DNA from: Serratia microhaemolytica
Lineage (GTDB): Bacteria > Pseudomonadota > Gammaproteobacteria > Enterobacterales > Enterobacteriaceae
Length of the DNA: 45,576 nucleotides
Assembly: GCF_004011885.1 (NCBI RefSeq)
Contig: NZ_SBEF01000029.1
Location: forward strand, 1-45,576
Direction: 5' to 3'
Made by a program: the position numbers and the translations under genes. Below the pieces are notes generated by a model. That model saw nothing but the letters and a program-made list of their open reading frames with translations, did no database searches and had not been told where the DNA came from. Positions 1-11,310 of this stretch are shown here, one piece after another (positions within the stretch are counted from its first letter, which is position 1; the number at the start of each line of letters is the position of its first letter).

Positions 1-127
1 GTTATCAAACAACATACCGGACTGAAAGACAGTATCGCCTCAAAGCGTAGACGGGCCGCCTGGTCTGCTGATTTTCGTAGCGAATTGATGTTTGGTTAAA
101 TTATATGCAAAGTGGAATCCCGCCCTG
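1..127 (+). mobile_element. 3' end of an ISAs1-like insertion sequence (partial, runs off left edge)
   Basis: Frame 1 is open from base 1 to a TAA at 97-99 and gives the last 32 residues of a protein containing SIASKRRRAAW and ending FRSELMFG. This basic/Trp-rich ending resembles ISAs1-family (H-repeat-associated type) transposases as I remember them. The reading frame is followed by a terminal repeat at 109-127 ending in cccgccctg, the complement of a CAGGGCGGG-type end. The same end motif bounds the 151-bp element at 883-1033. The rest of the IS lies outside the window. The family name is an inference from a short fragment; the terminal repeat is seen directly. Confidence 0.6.
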
Positions 128-872
128 GTGCCATGACCGTCAAGTGAACTTAATTATGAACATCCCAGAGAGTTTTTACCGATTCAATTAATGCCATTAC
201 GACCGGTGAAACCTCTCTATTTTTAGCCCAAATAAAGCAAAGTTGGCTGACTGTTTTCTCTTTAGGCCAAATATATACCTGCTGGCTATCTTGTGCAGAT
301 AATGCGAGATCTTCTCGCATTAATGTTAGCCCCATTTCCAAGCATAGCAATTCTGTCAGCGTTCGTTCTTGATCAGCCATCATTGAAGGAACGGGAGTTA
401 CATTGTTGCGTGCAAAAAATTGCTGAGCAATAGCTGAAAAAGAACATTTATCTCGTGTCGATATCCAAGGGAACTTTGTAATGTCACTCCAGTCTGCGGA
501 CTGAATGTTATTGCGCCATGCCCAAGGGCCAACAATGCAGAGCACGACTGGTGCAATAGGCATCACCTCCAACTGTTTATTACTGACATCACCAATCACA
601 AACCCTGCATCCATCTCGCCATTGATCACCGCATCGATGATATGCCCAGAGATATTCTGCCGGATGGTCAAATTAACATTGTGGTGACGTTGTCGCAGCT
701 CGGCTAATACACCGGGTAAGTTTAAGATCACCAGAACTGAAATAGTCCCGAGCACACATGCACCTACCTCATTTAACAACCTGGCTTTTTGTACAACCCT
801 GTTCACGGCTGCCAAAGCAATCGATGCCTCATCACGCATAGCAGCACCTGCATTGGTCAGTTCCATCCCTCT

Positions 873-882
873 GGGAGTGCGA
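873..882. repeat. Target-site duplication, left copy
   Basis: The sequence gggagtgcga abuts the left end of the 151-bp element and is repeated exactly at 1034-1043. It falls in the RTP codons of the LysR gene, so one copy is native and the other was made on insertion. Confidence 0.85.
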
Positions 883-1033
883 CAGGGCGGGATTCTACTT
901 TGATTAATATTTATACTTTAGGCGTCTGTACATAAAATCTGATGAAATTTCAGGAATAAATTGATGTTTTTTTTACGTAGTAACGCCATTCTTGGTTTAA
1001 AATTAATCAATTTAAAAGTGGAATCCCGCCCTC
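883..1033. mobile_element. 151-bp MITE-like non-autonomous element related to the ISAs1-like IS
   Basis: The left end starts cagggcgggattctacttt (883 on). The right end, read in reverse, starts gagggcgggattccactttt. The shared core agggcgggattcYacttt gives an 18-bp terminal inverted repeat with one internal mismatch. The interior is AT-rich and has no ORF. The same repeat ends the adjacent IS fragment at 109-127. The element is flanked by a perfect 10-bp direct repeat, a length consistent with the 8-10 bp I recall for ISAs1-family target duplications. It has no transposase, so mobilisation would need one in trans. Confidence 0.8.
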
Positions 1034-1043
1034 GGGAGTGCGA
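1034..1043. repeat. Target-site duplication, right copy
   Basis: Second exact copy of gggagtgcga, abutting the right end of the element. The perfect identity of the two copies suggests a fairly recent insertion. Confidence 0.85.
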
Positions 1044-1189
1044 TTAAACAAGCGCGCCTTAAACTCACTTTCAAGCGACTTTATATGTGCACTGACGGCA
1101 GGTTGACTGAGGAATAGCAGATTAGCAGCACGCGTCAAACTAGCAGTTTCAGCCACGGTGACAAAAGTTTTTAACTGGTTAAGATCCAT

Positions 1190-1624
1190 CTAGTTTCACC
1201 TTATAAGTAAACCACACATAAAAACTTGAGCCTCGTAACAAAGCACAACTCATCTTAACGCGCCTTCAATCCGTAGCGTAGAGTGTTATCAGATCAAAAT
1301 GAACTGGAAAATATCGAGTTGCAATTGATATCACAGAAAACCTAAGTCACTGTTCGTGGTTCGCACAACACCCATCCCATCGATGAGCGCACTAGGCTGG
1401 CATACACATGTAGACAAATTGATTTTTCTATACTGCTTTGTAAAACTGCCCTCCTGCACCGCGTGGCGATCCGACACAATTTTCCGGCTAATTTATGATA
1501 AGATGCTGCACTTATCCTACCTCCTGCTTTGGCTAAGCCATTCCAGCATGAGGATATTCACCGTCTATCGCTGTAGGCGTCATGGTCACATTTGCAAGCC
1601 ATTACTACGGATCAAGGTCATAAC
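1190..1624. other. Intergenic region upstream of ftsY, no gene recognised
   Basis: This 435-bp stretch separates the divergent broken LysR gene from ftsY. In E. coli rsmD lies divergently upstream of ftsY; I see no convincing rsmD remnant here. It should carry the promoters for ftsY and the LysR gene, but no promoter stands out by eye. Confidence 0.5.
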
Positions 1625-2833
<1,209 letters not shown>

Positions 2834-2838
2834 GACCA

Positions 2839-3513
2839 ATGATTCGCTTTGAACATGTCAGTAAAGCCTATTTAGGAGGGCGGCAAGCACTACAAGGCAT
2901 CGATTTCCATCTGCATCCAGCTGAGATGGCCTTTCTGACCGGACACTCTGGTGCAGGGAAAAGTACCCTGTTGAAGTTGATTTGTGGCCTTGAGCGCCCA
3001 AGTGCAGGTCATATTTGGTTTAATGGTCATGATATTAGCCGGTTAACCAACCGTGAAATTCCATTTCTGCGTCGCCAGATCGGGATGATTTTTCAAGATC
3101 ACCACCTGTTATTTGATCGCACTGTGTTTGACAATGTTGCCATGCCGCTAATCATCGCCAGAAGCAGCATGGAAGATATTCGCCGTCGTGTCTCAGCAGC
3201 ACTTGATAAAGTGGGATTGCTGGATAAAGCAAAAAGTTTTCCCATCCAGTTATCAGGGGGAGAGCAACAGCGAGTCGGTATTGCCCGTGCAGTAGTGAAC
3301 AAGCCAACGGTATTGTTGGCCGATGAACCAACCGGTAACTTGGACGATGCATTATCAGAAGGCATTCTACGTCTGTTCGAAGAGTTCAACCGGGTGGGTG
3401 TCACGGTATTAATGGCCACTCATGATACCGGGCTGATTGCCCGCCGCCAGCACTACCGCCAGTTCACTCTTAAACATGGGCGCATGTTGACGGGAGGGCA
3501 GCATGGTGAGTAA
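2839..3513 (+). CDS. ftsE: Cell division ATP-binding protein FtsE
   Basis: ATPase subunit of the FtsEX complex, which couples the septal FtsZ ring to periplasmic amidase activation through EnvC. It has 224 residues from the ATG at 2839 ([14 protein letters not shown]), almost superposable on E. coli FtsE; a TTG at 2830 is in frame but unlikely. Visible motifs are Walker [12 protein letters not shown] (about residue 35), Q-loop FQDHHLL, signature LSGGEQQR and Walker [14 protein letters not shown], then the H-loop MATHD. Its 3' end overlaps ftsX by 11 bases, consistent with translational coupling. Confidence 0.97.
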   Translation: MIRFEHVSKAYLGGRQALQGIDFHLHPAEMAFLTGHSGAGKSTLLKLICGLERPSAGHIWFNGHDISRLTNREIPFLRRQIGMIFQDHHLLFDRTVFDNVAMPLIIARSSMEDIRRRVSAALDKVGLLDKAKSFPIQLSGGEQQRVGIARAVVNKPTVLLADEPTGNLDDALSEGILRLFEEFNRVGVTVLMATHDTGLIARRQHYRQFTLKHGRMLTGGQHGE

Positions 3514-4453
3514 AGAAAAAGGTCGCAATAAATCATTGCGTATTAGCAGTTATCAACAGTGGCGCTTCGCTTGGAAGGATGCCTTGAGCGATGTGTTACG
3601 CCAGCCATTGGCTACCCTGCTGACCCTGATGGTAATTGCCATCTCACTGACCCTGCCAAGCAGTTGCTACATTATCTGGAAGAACGTCAATTCGGTCGCT
3701 GCCAAGTGGTATCCGTTGCCACAACTGACTGTCTACCTCGATAAAACACTCAGCGATGACGCCACCACACAACTGTTTGCCAGTTTAGCAGCACACACCG
3801 GTGTTGAGCGGATAAACGCATTATCACGCAAACAGGCGCAAGAGGAGTTTCGCCGTTGGTCAGGGTTTGGTAACGCCCTCGACCTACTGGATGAGAATCC
3901 ACTGCCTGCGGTAGCGATTATTACCCCTACCGCACATTTTCAGCAGTTAGATAGACTCAACACCTTGCGTCACCAACTCGCCGAGCTGCGAGGCGTTAAT
4001 GAGGTGCGCCTAGATGATAGCTGGTTTGCGCGCCTAAGTGCGTTAACTGGGCTGGTTGGTCAAGTTGCCGCGATTATCGGTCTGTTGATGGTCTTGGCAG
4101 TATTCCTAGTGATTGGCAACAGCGTTCGGCTCACTATCTTTGGTCGCCGAGACACCATTAAAGTGATGAAGCTGATTGGTGCCACTGACGGCTTCATTTT
4201 GCGCCCGTTTCTGAAAGGTGGTGCACTGCTTGGAGCGCTTGGCGCCCTACTGTCATTGTTGCTTTCGGCTTTGCTGGTTTTGCAGATGGAACACGTTGTT
4301 AGCCATGTCGCCAGCGTGTTCGGCTCCTCGTTTGTGCTGCATGGTCTAACATGGGATGAGGCATTGCTGCTATTCTTAATCTCCACGGTGATTGGTTGGA
4401 CAGCTGCCTGGTTGGCGACAGTACAACATTTGCGTCGATTTTCTGTACAATAA
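3503..4453 (+). CDS. ftsX: Cell division permease-like protein FtsX
   Basis: Inner-membrane partner of FtsE; it does not transport but transmits the ATPase cycle to periplasmic EnvC. It has 316 residues, shorter than E. coli FtsX (352) in the variable cytoplasmic N-terminus. The first membrane segment is near [18 protein letters not shown], then a periplasmic domain ([14 protein letters not shown] to LDDSWFARL), then three C-terminal segments, ending [16 protein letters not shown]. The family hallmark GNSVRL and [14 protein letters not shown] are present. The ATG at 3503 lies inside the end of ftsE. Confidence 0.95.
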   Translation: MVSKEKGRNKSLRISSYQQWRFAWKDALSDVLRQPLATLLTLMVIAISLTLPSSCYIIWKNVNSVAAKWYPLPQLTVYLDKTLSDDATTQLFASLAAHTGVERINALSRKQAQEEFRRWSGFGNALDLLDENPLPAVAIITPTAHFQQLDRLNTLRHQLAELRGVNEVRLDDSWFARLSALTGLVGQVAAIIGLLMVLAVFLVIGNSVRLTIFGRRDTIKVMKLIGATDGFILRPFLKGGALLGALGALLSLLLSALLVLQMEHVVSHVASVFGSSFVLHGLTWDEALLLFLISTVIGWTAAWLATVQHLRRFSVQ

Positions 4454-4803
4454 CTGACTTAACCACTTGCTGGCTCAGTCAATAACGGTATAGTCTACGC
4501 CATTGTTGCGTTGTGTCGTTGCAGTAACAATCAGCCACATGCCACTGACAATGTACTGATGTGTTATCTCTGTTCGCCATCGTTCTGTTCGATGGTTCCC
4601 CGTTGCCATCGCAGGCGGGGAGCAAGTAAAAAAGTCACCACTGATTTTATTTTCAGTGGGTTAGGGAAGATAAAAAAACAGTGAACTTTCAGCACAATCC
4701 AAGGTCAAGATCTGGGTGCTGGGGCAATTACACTGGGTTGATTATAAAGTGCCGGTGACAATACCCACCACAGTATCGCCGGTGTTATCAGAAGAGGGTT
4801 TCA
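4454..4803. other. ftsX-rpoH intergenic region
   Basis: 350 bp without a gene. It holds a short inverted repeat, ccactga/tcagtgg at about 4639-4660, with no T-tract after it, so it is not a clear terminator. In E. coli the equivalent region carries several rpoH promoters; I cannot resolve any here by eye. Confidence 0.5.
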
Positions 4804-5661
<858 letters not shown>

Positions 5662-5850
5662 TCTTCAGCACTCATGCCTGCACATTCCGGCGATCGCCTT
5701 GAACTGTGCAGGTTGCAGAAATCAAAGCAGTGCGTGCTCAGCTCACCCACTGCTCTGATCATCCGCGCAACTGAAGTTAGCTGTTCACCTACACTTCGGC
5801 ACTGGTCATTTTTGTGCCACCTCTCTCTGTGCTGCTTATTGTTGTATAAC

Positions 5851-5902
5851 AAAAAAATAGCCGAGACTCCTCGTTAAACACCAACCACGGCATAACCTCG
5901 GC
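5851..5902 (-). terminator. Possible minus-strand terminator-like element
   Basis: Read on the minus strand, gccgag (5897-5902) can pair with ctcggc (5860-5865), and the downstream arm leads into tattttttt (5859-5851). The loop is long (about 31 bases) and a small cgag/ctcg hairpin could form inside it. It might end an unannotated minus-strand transcript; no source gene is visible. Confidence 0.25.
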
Positions 5903-5904
5903 AT

Positions 5905-5924
5905 GATGTTCGAAAACTGCAATA
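5905..5924. promoter_or_regulatory. Candidate GlpR operator
   Basis: The 20-mer starting gatgttcgaaaac matches the palindromic GlpR consensus as I recall it (WATKYTCGWWAWCGAMCATW). The left half-site is almost perfect, the right half partial. It lies about 380 bp upstream of the glpE start, where the glpD-glpE regulatory region would be expected. GlpR itself is encoded at 7603-8361. Confidence 0.35.
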
Positions 5925-6303
5925 ACGGTAAAAAGAGCACGGTAAAGCTTGAAAATGTCGGACAAGCGTAAACGACAGCGCAGTGCGGATCACCAAATCG
6001 TTGCTAAAGTTACTGTTACAACCAAACCAACCGGCTATTTTTTGCTTTCTTTTCCAGCGCCCCTAACGGTAAAATTGACTTTGATCAATAAAAATGATTG
6101 TAAAAACTGATTGGTTGTTTGCCATTGATAAATTTAAACTATTAAAAAGTTAACCTCAACCCACGCCGTGATAACGTTAAGTTAGTTTTAACAATGCGTT
6201 AGTTAACCCCAAAACTGATGGTGATTGTGAAATCGTGTCACGTAGGTATCTCACGGTAGCGTTATAGCGCCACCACTGAACCACCAAATATAGAGCAAAC
6301 TTT

Positions 6304-6630
6304 ATGAAATCCTTTATCAACATCAACGTTGAACAGGCCGAAGAACTATTACAAGCGGGTGAAACCACTCTGGTAGACATTCGTGATCGACAAAGTTTTA
6401 TCGCAGGTCATGTCCCCGGAGCACAGCACCTTAACGGTGAGAACCTGGCTGAATTTATGCAACTAAATGGCTTTGAACGGCCGGTCATGGTGATGTGTTA
6501 CCACGGCAATAGCAGCAAAGGCGTCGCACAGTATCTATTGCAGCAAGGGATTGAGCAGGTTTACAGCATTGATGGCGGTTTCAGTCACTGGATCGATCGT
6601 TTTCCACAACAAGTTACTACTGCCGATTGA
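6304..6630 (+). CDS. glpE: Thiosulfate sulfurtransferase GlpE (single-domain rhodanese)
   Basis: Transfers sulfane sulfur from thiosulfate to cyanide or thiol acceptors such as thioredoxin in the cytoplasm. It has 108 residues, exactly the E. coli length. The rhodanese active loop [10 protein letters not shown] places the persulfide Cys at residue 65, the same number as in E. coli; [16 protein letters not shown] is the conserved first half. It opens a glpE-glpG-glpR series. No divergent glpD is present upstream. Confidence 0.96.
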   Translation: MKSFININVEQAEELLQAGETTLVDIRDRQSFIAGHVPGAQHLNGENLAEFMQLNGFERPVMVMCYHGNSSKGVAQYLLQQGIEQVYSIDGGFSHWIDRFPQQVTTAD

Positions 6631-6750
6631 TCTCAAAAACAATCCGGCATTTGGCAAATTTTCTCGTGGTCGATGCAGATAATTTGCCTTCACCGCCGGT
6701 TCCAACGTTATAATCCTGCTCTTACTCTGCTCTGGCTAAATGGAATATTT

Positions 6751-7578
6751 ATGGTTCGTGTGATCGCTATCGCCAGCTATCCGTTGGCACAAACCTTTGT
6801 TGATTACATGGCAACACAAGGCGTGCTGCTTACCGTCAAAACAAATGATGACGCGACTGAAATCTGGTTAGAGGATGAAACGCATTTGGATCAGGTTTTG
6901 AATGAACTGAATAGCTTTCTGCAAAATCCCCAGCAGCATCAGTATCGGGCAGCCAGTTGGCAGAGTGGTAACACCACGGCCAAACTCGATTATGAACGCT
7001 TCTCCTACCTACAGGTGATCCGCAGTAAAGCTGGGCCATTAACGCTGCTGGTGATGATCCTCGCGGTACTGGTCTACATGTTGATGCAGCTCGTGGGTGA
7101 CTACAGTGTGATGCGCTGGTTAGCCTGGCCACAACACAACGGACAATATCTGCAAGCGTGGCGTTGGGTCAGCCATGCATTACTCCACTTTTCGCTGCTC
7201 CATATCAGTTTTAATCTGGTCTGGTGGTGGTACCTGGGCGGGCCGCTGGAAAAGCAGTTGGGTAGCGCAAAACTGTTCGTGTTGGCCGTTGTATCTGCCT
7301 TTTTCAGCGGCTGGGTGCAGTCACTGTTCAGTGGCATCCTGTTTGGTGGCCTCTCGGGTGTCGTTTACGCGCTGATCGGCTATGTCTGGTTAACCGGTGA
7401 GCGTCGCCCTATGTTGGGGCTATCTCTACCACGTGGCATCATGGCGTTTTCCCTGCTCTGGCTGGTTGCGGGTTACTTTGACCTTTTCGGCCTCCGACTA
7501 GCGAATGCCGCACACTCTGCCGGCTTACTGCTCGGTTTGTTAATGGCATTCTGGGATACACGCCAACGCAGCAACTGA
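6751..7578 (+). CDS. glpG: Rhomboid intramembrane serine protease GlpG
   Basis: Cleaves transmembrane segments of substrate proteins within the inner membrane. It has 275 residues from the ATG at 6751 ([13 protein letters not shown]); an earlier in-frame ATG at 6673 adds 26 residues not in the family. A soluble N-terminal domain of about 90 residues precedes six membrane helices. The catalytic dyad is visible: Ser in [10 protein letters not shown] (residue 202) and His in [11 protein letters not shown] (residue 255), each one position off E. coli numbering. [10 protein letters not shown] carries the oxyanion-side His and Asn. It starts about 120 bp after glpE. Confidence 0.96.
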   Translation: MVRVIAIASYPLAQTFVDYMATQGVLLTVKTNDDATEIWLEDETHLDQVLNELNSFLQNPQQHQYRAASWQSGNTTAKLDYERFSYLQVIRSKAGPLTLLVMILAVLVYMLMQLVGDYSVMRWLAWPQHNGQYLQAWRWVSHALLHFSLLHISFNLVWWWYLGGPLEKQLGSAKLFVLAVVSAFFSGWVQSLFSGILFGGLSGVVYALIGYVWLTGERRPMLGLSLPRGIMAFSLLWLVAGYFDLFGLRLANAAHSAGLLLGLLMAFWDTRQRSN

Positions 7579-7602
7579 TCGCTGTTGGTATGAGAGGATC
7601 AC

Positions 7603-8361
7603 ATGAAGCAGACACAACGTCATGATGCCATTGTTGAACTGGTACAGTCGCAGGGCTACGTCAGTACGGAAACTCTAGTGGAACACTTTGCCGTCAGTCC
7701 GCAAACTATCCGGCGTGATCTTAATGAGTTGGCACAACAGAACAGAATACAGCGCCATCATGGCGGTGCTGCGCCACCTTCTAGCTCGGTGAATACCGCT
7801 TACCATGACCGCAAGATGATGTATTCAGAACAGAAGCAGCGTATTGCTCAACAGGTCGCCAGTCATATTCCTGAGGGTGCAACGCTGTTTATTGATATCG
7901 GTACCACACCAGAGGCCGTTGCCTATGCACTCATGCAACATAAGAATCTGCGGATTGTGACCAACAACCTCAATGTCGCCACGTTATTGAGTGCTAAAGA
8001 AGACTTTCGTCTTATCTTGGCCGGAGGTGAGGTACGCACACGTGACGGTGGCATTATGGGTGAAGCCACTCTTGACTTTATCTCTCAGTTCCGTCTCGAT
8101 TACGGGATACTCGGTATTAGTGGCATCGATCTCGATGGTTCATTGCTGGAGTTTGATTACCATGAAGCGCGTACCAAACGGGCGATTATTGAAAACTCAC
8201 GCTGCGTCATGCTAGTCGCCGATCACTCAAAATTTGGGCGTAATGCAATGGTCAATCTTGGCAAGATGGATCTGATTGATTATCTGTTTACCGATCAACA
8301 GCCACCAGCCAACGTGATGAAAATTATTCAGCAGCACAAGGTACAACTGGAACTGTGTTAG
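7603..8361 (+). CDS. glpR: Glycerol-3-phosphate regulon repressor GlpR
   Basis: DeoR-family repressor released by glycerol-3-phosphate. It has 252 residues, identical in length to E. coli GlpR. The N-terminal HTH reads GYVSTETLVEHFAVSPQTIRRDLNEL, then RHHGGAAPPSSSVNT. The sugar-phosphate sensing domain contains FIDIGTTPEAVAYAL, NNLNVATLL, LAGGEVRTRDGG and the end ADHSKFGRNAMVNLG. It follows glpG by 24 bases with gagaggatc as ribosome site, so co-transcription is likely. A small gtgtta/taacac hairpin overlaps its stop codon, with no T-tract. Confidence 0.97.
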   Translation: MKQTQRHDAIVELVQSQGYVSTETLVEHFAVSPQTIRRDLNELAQQNRIQRHHGGAAPPSSSVNTAYHDRKMMYSEQKQRIAQQVASHIPEGATLFIDIGTTPEAVAYALMQHKNLRIVTNNLNVATLLSAKEDFRLILAGGEVRTRDGGIMGEATLDFISQFRLDYGILGISGIDLDGSLLEFDYHEARTKRAIIENSRCVMLVADHSKFGRNAMVNLGKMDLIDYLFTDQQPPANVMKIIQQHKVQLELC

Positions 8362-8523
8362 CGATAACACGCATCAGGGTTAACAGAATCGAGATGATTG
8401 CGTTCAACAGGGGCAATCGCTGTGGCAAATTTTATTTAAAATCTTACAATAAATTTCAATAGGTTAGATCACGTTGTGCCAGCCAACAATAATACAGCTA
8501 AGCACAACGCACATTTTTAACGC

Positions 8524-9147
8524 CTACTTCTTCTCGGCTAAAAATTTCACTAATTGAGCAAACTGTGCTACATAACCATCGATTGAACTGGTATCGAGAC
8601 CGTCATTTTTCACCATGTATTTGCCATTAACAAATACCGCAGGTACACCACGCAGTTGTAAATCTTGTGCCGCTTTCTCCTGTTTCACCACCAGCGATTT
8701 AACCACGAAGCTGTTCAATGCAGCATCATAATCTTGTGCAGAAACACCGGCATTAATAAACAGATTACGGATATCATTGACATTGTTGACTGAACGGGTC
8801 TTTTGAATCGCTTCAAACATCGGTGCAGTAATTTTGTCTTCCACACCTAAAGCCATTGCCACCGCCCAGGCTTCGGTTAACTGCTTACCTAACGGCCCCA
8901 AAAACTGTACATGATATTTCTTCATCTTAGTCTCTGCTGGCAGTGCTTTTTTTACCGCATCAGAAACATGATACACCTGCTCAAACTGATAGCAGTGTGG
9001 GCAGTAGAAAGAGAAAAATTCCAGCACCTGCGGTTCGCCAGTCACTGGTTTGTTCAAGGTGGTGTAGTGTTTGCCATCGGTAAATGGAGCCGCTGAAACA
9101 CTCGCTGCCATTACCATGCCGATCAATGCTAACCAGATCTTCTTCAT
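8524..9147 (-). CDS. dsbA: Thiol:disulfide interchange protein DsbA
   Basis: Periplasmic oxidase that introduces disulfide bonds into secreted proteins and is reoxidised by DsbB. It has 207 residues. A signal peptide ([19 protein letters not shown]) is followed by the mature start APFTDGKHY. The thioredoxin-fold active site is FYCPHCYQF, the classic CPHC, and the cis-proline loop is [12 protein letters not shown]. It lies 34 bp downstream of srkA on the same strand, as in E. coli. It is relevant to folding of LptD and of the disulfide-bearing fimbrial proteins in this window. Confidence 0.97.
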   Translation of the reverse strand: MKKIWLALIGMVMAASVSAAPFTDGKHYTTLNKPVTGEPQVLEFFSFYCPHCYQFEQVYHVSDAVKKALPAETKMKKYHVQFLGPLGKQLTEAWAVAMALGVEDKITAPMFEAIQKTRSVNNVNDIRNLFINAGVSAQDYDAALNSFVVKSLVVKQEKAAQDLQLRGVPAVFVNGKYMVKNDGLDTSSIDGYVAQFAQLVKFLAEKK

Positions 9148-9181
9148 CGCTTAAAACTCTCTATAAATAAATGTTAATGCG

Positions 9182-10171
9182 TCAATACATTGGTGTCAGT
9201 TGCAAAGGTGGTTCTTGCAGACGTAGCACCGACTCGGTAAATGCCGCCGTTTGCGACAGCCAAAAATCAGATTCAACCATCCAGGGGAAACTACGGGGAA
9301 ACGCTGGATCTTGCCAACGACGCGCCACCCATGCCAGATAATGCACCATTCGCATCGCCCGTAGCGGTTCAATCAGCGCCAACTCGGCAGGGTCGAAGCT
9401 GGCAAATTCACTATATCCTTCCAGCAGAATGTCGAGTTGCATCCGCTGTTCATGTTGCTCACCATGCAACAACATCCATAAATCCTGAACTGCTGGCCCA
9501 TTACGCGCATCGTCAAAATCGACAAATAACGGCCCGTCACGCCAGAGAATATTGCCTGGATGGCAATCACCATGCAAACGGATTGGTCGCCAATCAAGTC
9601 GCCAGCGCCTGCTAATTGCCGCAATCAATTGCTCGGTTGCCAGTAAAAAAGCGTCACGCTCGGCTTTCGGTACCAGTTCACACGCGGTGAGTACCTGCTG
9701 TGGTGCTGTCAGATACTCTTCAATACCGATAGTTGGCCGCACGATAAATGGCTGTTCCGCGCCCAATTGATGCAACCGCCCCAGCACTGTTCCCATCTGC
9801 TCCAATTGCTGCAGGTTGTCTACCTCATATTGTCGACCACCGACACTGGCAAACAGGGCAAACTGCCAATCGCCATAGCTATGCAGGCTATTGCCCTGCA
9901 ATAACAGCGGAGAGATCACTGGCAGATGGCGGTTAGACAACGCAATGGTAAATTGGTGCTCTTCAATAATCTGTTCTCTACTCCAGCGTTGTGGCCGATA
10001 GAACTTCACCACATAACGCTGCCGTTGCTCATCATTGAATTGATAAACACGGTTTTCATAGCTGTTGAGCGCCGTTAGTCCAGAGTCAACACGCACTCCA
10101 ACCGTTTCCAGTGCATCCATGATCAAATCAGGAGAGAGGCTGGCAAAATTAAATGCAGCTAAATTCATCAT
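9182..10171 (-). CDS. srkA: Stress response kinase A (SrkA/RdoA/YihE)
   Basis: Cytoplasmic Ser/Thr protein kinase of the APH/choline-kinase fold, linked in E. coli to the Cpx stress response and to protection from death by reactive oxygen. It has 329 residues (328 if the second Met is used). NSYENRVYQF begins the nucleotide-binding lobe; the catalytic loop is LHGDCHPGNILW, followed by the metal-binding FVDFDDARNGPAVQDLW. The end, LQEPPLQLTPMY, is nearly identical to E. coli. It is co-oriented with dsbA and probably drives part of its transcription. Confidence 0.96.
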   Translation of the reverse strand: MMNLAAFNFASLSPDLIMDALETVGVRVDSGLTALNSYENRVYQFNDEQRQRYVVKFYRPQRWSREQIIEEHQFTIALSNRHLPVISPLLLQGNSLHSYGDWQFALFASVGGRQYEVDNLQQLEQMGTVLGRLHQLGAEQPFIVRPTIGIEEYLTAPQQVLTACELVPKAERDAFLLATEQLIAAISRRWRLDWRPIRLHGDCHPGNILWRDGPLFVDFDDARNGPAVQDLWMLLHGEQHEQRMQLDILLEGYSEFASFDPAELALIEPLRAMRMVHYLAWVARRWQDPAFPRSFPWMVESDFWLSQTAAFTESVLRLQEPPLQLTPMY

Positions 10172-10320
10172 TATTTACTCACAACAAGACCTGATGAGCG
10201 ATCACACCGATGCTCAGTGGACAAAAAGCGCCTACCTGGACCTGATTGCAGTCATCACTGCAATCCACGTCATTAGCCTCCCGCCACCGAATCATCTGCA
10301 TCGAAAAACAACAAGCTGGC

Positions 10321-10590
10321 TCACTCTTTTATCACACCACGCGCACGCAGCAGTGCGGTTTTGAAATCAACTTCATAATCTTTCTGTAACCCAGGGATCT
10401 GATCAGTAGCGGCACTGCCACGCATTTTTAAATGGTAGATCAGAATATCGTCACTCAGATCCGTCAGCGCACCCTGAAAACCTGCTTCCACAGCCAGCTT
10501 CTGTAAAAATTGCACCAAGCTGAGATCAGGATCCTGTTGCCAGGCTGGATGCAGCAGTTCAATTAACTCATTTACACGATGGGTTTTCAT
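10321..10590 (-). CDS. yihD: Conserved small protein YihD (DUF1040)
   Basis: 89-residue cytoplasmic protein of unknown function, matching E. coli YihD in length and almost throughout ([39 protein letters not shown]). The ATG at 10588-10590 gives [17 protein letters not shown]; a longer in-frame start at 10647 would run into the mobA leader and lacks support. It is the first gene of the yihD-srkA-dsbA direction and divergent from mobA. Confidence 0.94.
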   Translation of the reverse strand: MKTHRVNELIELLHPAWQQDPDLSLVQFLQKLAVEAGFQGALTDLSDDILIYHLKMRGSAATDQIPGLQKDYEVDFKTALLRARGVIKE

Positions 10591-10719
10591 AACACAGCTC
10601 TCATTCAGTGAAGACGATGTTTGCCCGCTAACAGTACGATGCAACAATCAAAAGTCAATGCTAATCTTTGCCCGACATTAGCGTTACAATCAAACGCTGA
10701 ACAACAGTGGAGCCGGAAG

Positions 10720-11310
10720 ATGCGAACAGAAATCACGGGTGTGATCCTGGCGGGTGGCACGGCTCGCCGCATGGGTGGCATCGATAAAGGACTGCTTATG
10801 GTCGGCAACCAGCCACTCTACCAACATGTGCTGGCACGTCTGAAGCCACAAGTCAGCCGAATCCTCATTAATGCCAACCGCAACCTGGAAAGTTATCGGC
10901 ACAGTGGCTGGCCGATAATACCTGATCTCACCACTGACTACTGTGGGCCGTTGGCGGGGATGCTGGCAACCATGAAAGCGTCACAAAACGAGTGGATCAG
11001 TTGTGTGCCTTGCGATGTGCCCGATTTCCCGTCAGATCTGGTAACACAGCTCTGGCAGCAAAAAGGCAATGCCTTAGCTGCCTACGCTGCTGATCGGCAA
11101 CGTGCCCACCCAACCTTTGCACTGTTGCACACCAGTCTGGCGGGCAAACTGGCTGATTACCTCGCGGCAGGAGAACGTAAACTGATGCTGTTTATGGCAA
11201 CGATTGCTGCCCAGGCGGTGGTTTTTAACGCTGACACCGATGTCTTTCGTAACCTGAATACCCTACAGGAGTGCCAACAATGGTGGCAGGAAAAAAACAT
11301 ACGACGCTAA
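10720..11310 (+). CDS. mobA: Molybdenum cofactor guanylyltransferase MobA
   Basis: Joins GMP from GTP to Mo-molybdopterin to form the bis-MGD cofactor of anaerobic oxidoreductases. It has 196 residues from the ATG at 10720, preceded by ccggaag; the longer in-frame start at 10621 lacks the family pattern. The nucleotidyltransferase signature is VILAGGTARRMGGIDKGLL, followed by CGPLAGMLATMK and the metal site PCDVPDFP. Its 3' end overlaps mobB by about 31 bases. The mobAB pair is divergent from yihD, as in E. coli. Confidence 0.96.
   Translation: MRTEITGVILAGGTARRMGGIDKGLLMVGNQPLYQHVLARLKPQVSRILINANRNLESYRHSGWPIIPDLTTDYCGPLAGMLATMKASQNEWISCVPCDVPDFPSDLVTQLWQQKGNALAAYAADRQRAHPTFALLHTSLAGKLADYLAAGERKLMLFMATIAAQAVVFNADTDVFRNLNTLQECQQWWQEKNIRR

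Larger units (their letters stand above)
150..1189 (-). pseudogene. LysR-type transcriptional regulator, interrupted by a MITE-like insertion
   Basis: The gene reads leftward. The N-terminal piece (ATG at 1187-1189) encodes a LysR winged helix-turn-helix beginning MDLNQLKTFVTVAE, with LSQPAVSAHIKSLE, up to LFNRTP. It then runs into the element at 883-1033 and meets a stop at about 1007. Beyond the element the frame resumes as RTPRGMELTNAGAAM and continues through the effector-binding domain to a stop at 150-152. Removing the element plus one 10-bp duplication restores one frame of about 292 residues, a normal LysR length, with no other lesion seen. The downstream piece could start at its own ATG (866) but would lack the DNA-binding domain. 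Target genes are unknown; no obvious divergent partner is present. Confidence 0.85.
5662..6303. other. rpoH-glpE intergenic region, no protein gene recognised
   Basis: 642 bp with no credible ORF. It contains an inverted repeat just after rpoH (cctgcaca 5677-5684 / tgtgcagg 5705-5712), a minus-strand terminator-like element near 5851-5902 and a candidate GlpR operator at 5905-5924. In E. coli glpD lies divergently upstream of glpE; no glpD coding remnant could be recognised here. Confidence 0.5.

Noticed and set aside
6222-6245. CRP-like site (tgtga ... tcacg) upstream of glpE
   Set aside because: The half-sites are separated by 7 bases instead of 6, so it does not fit the CRP palindrome well.
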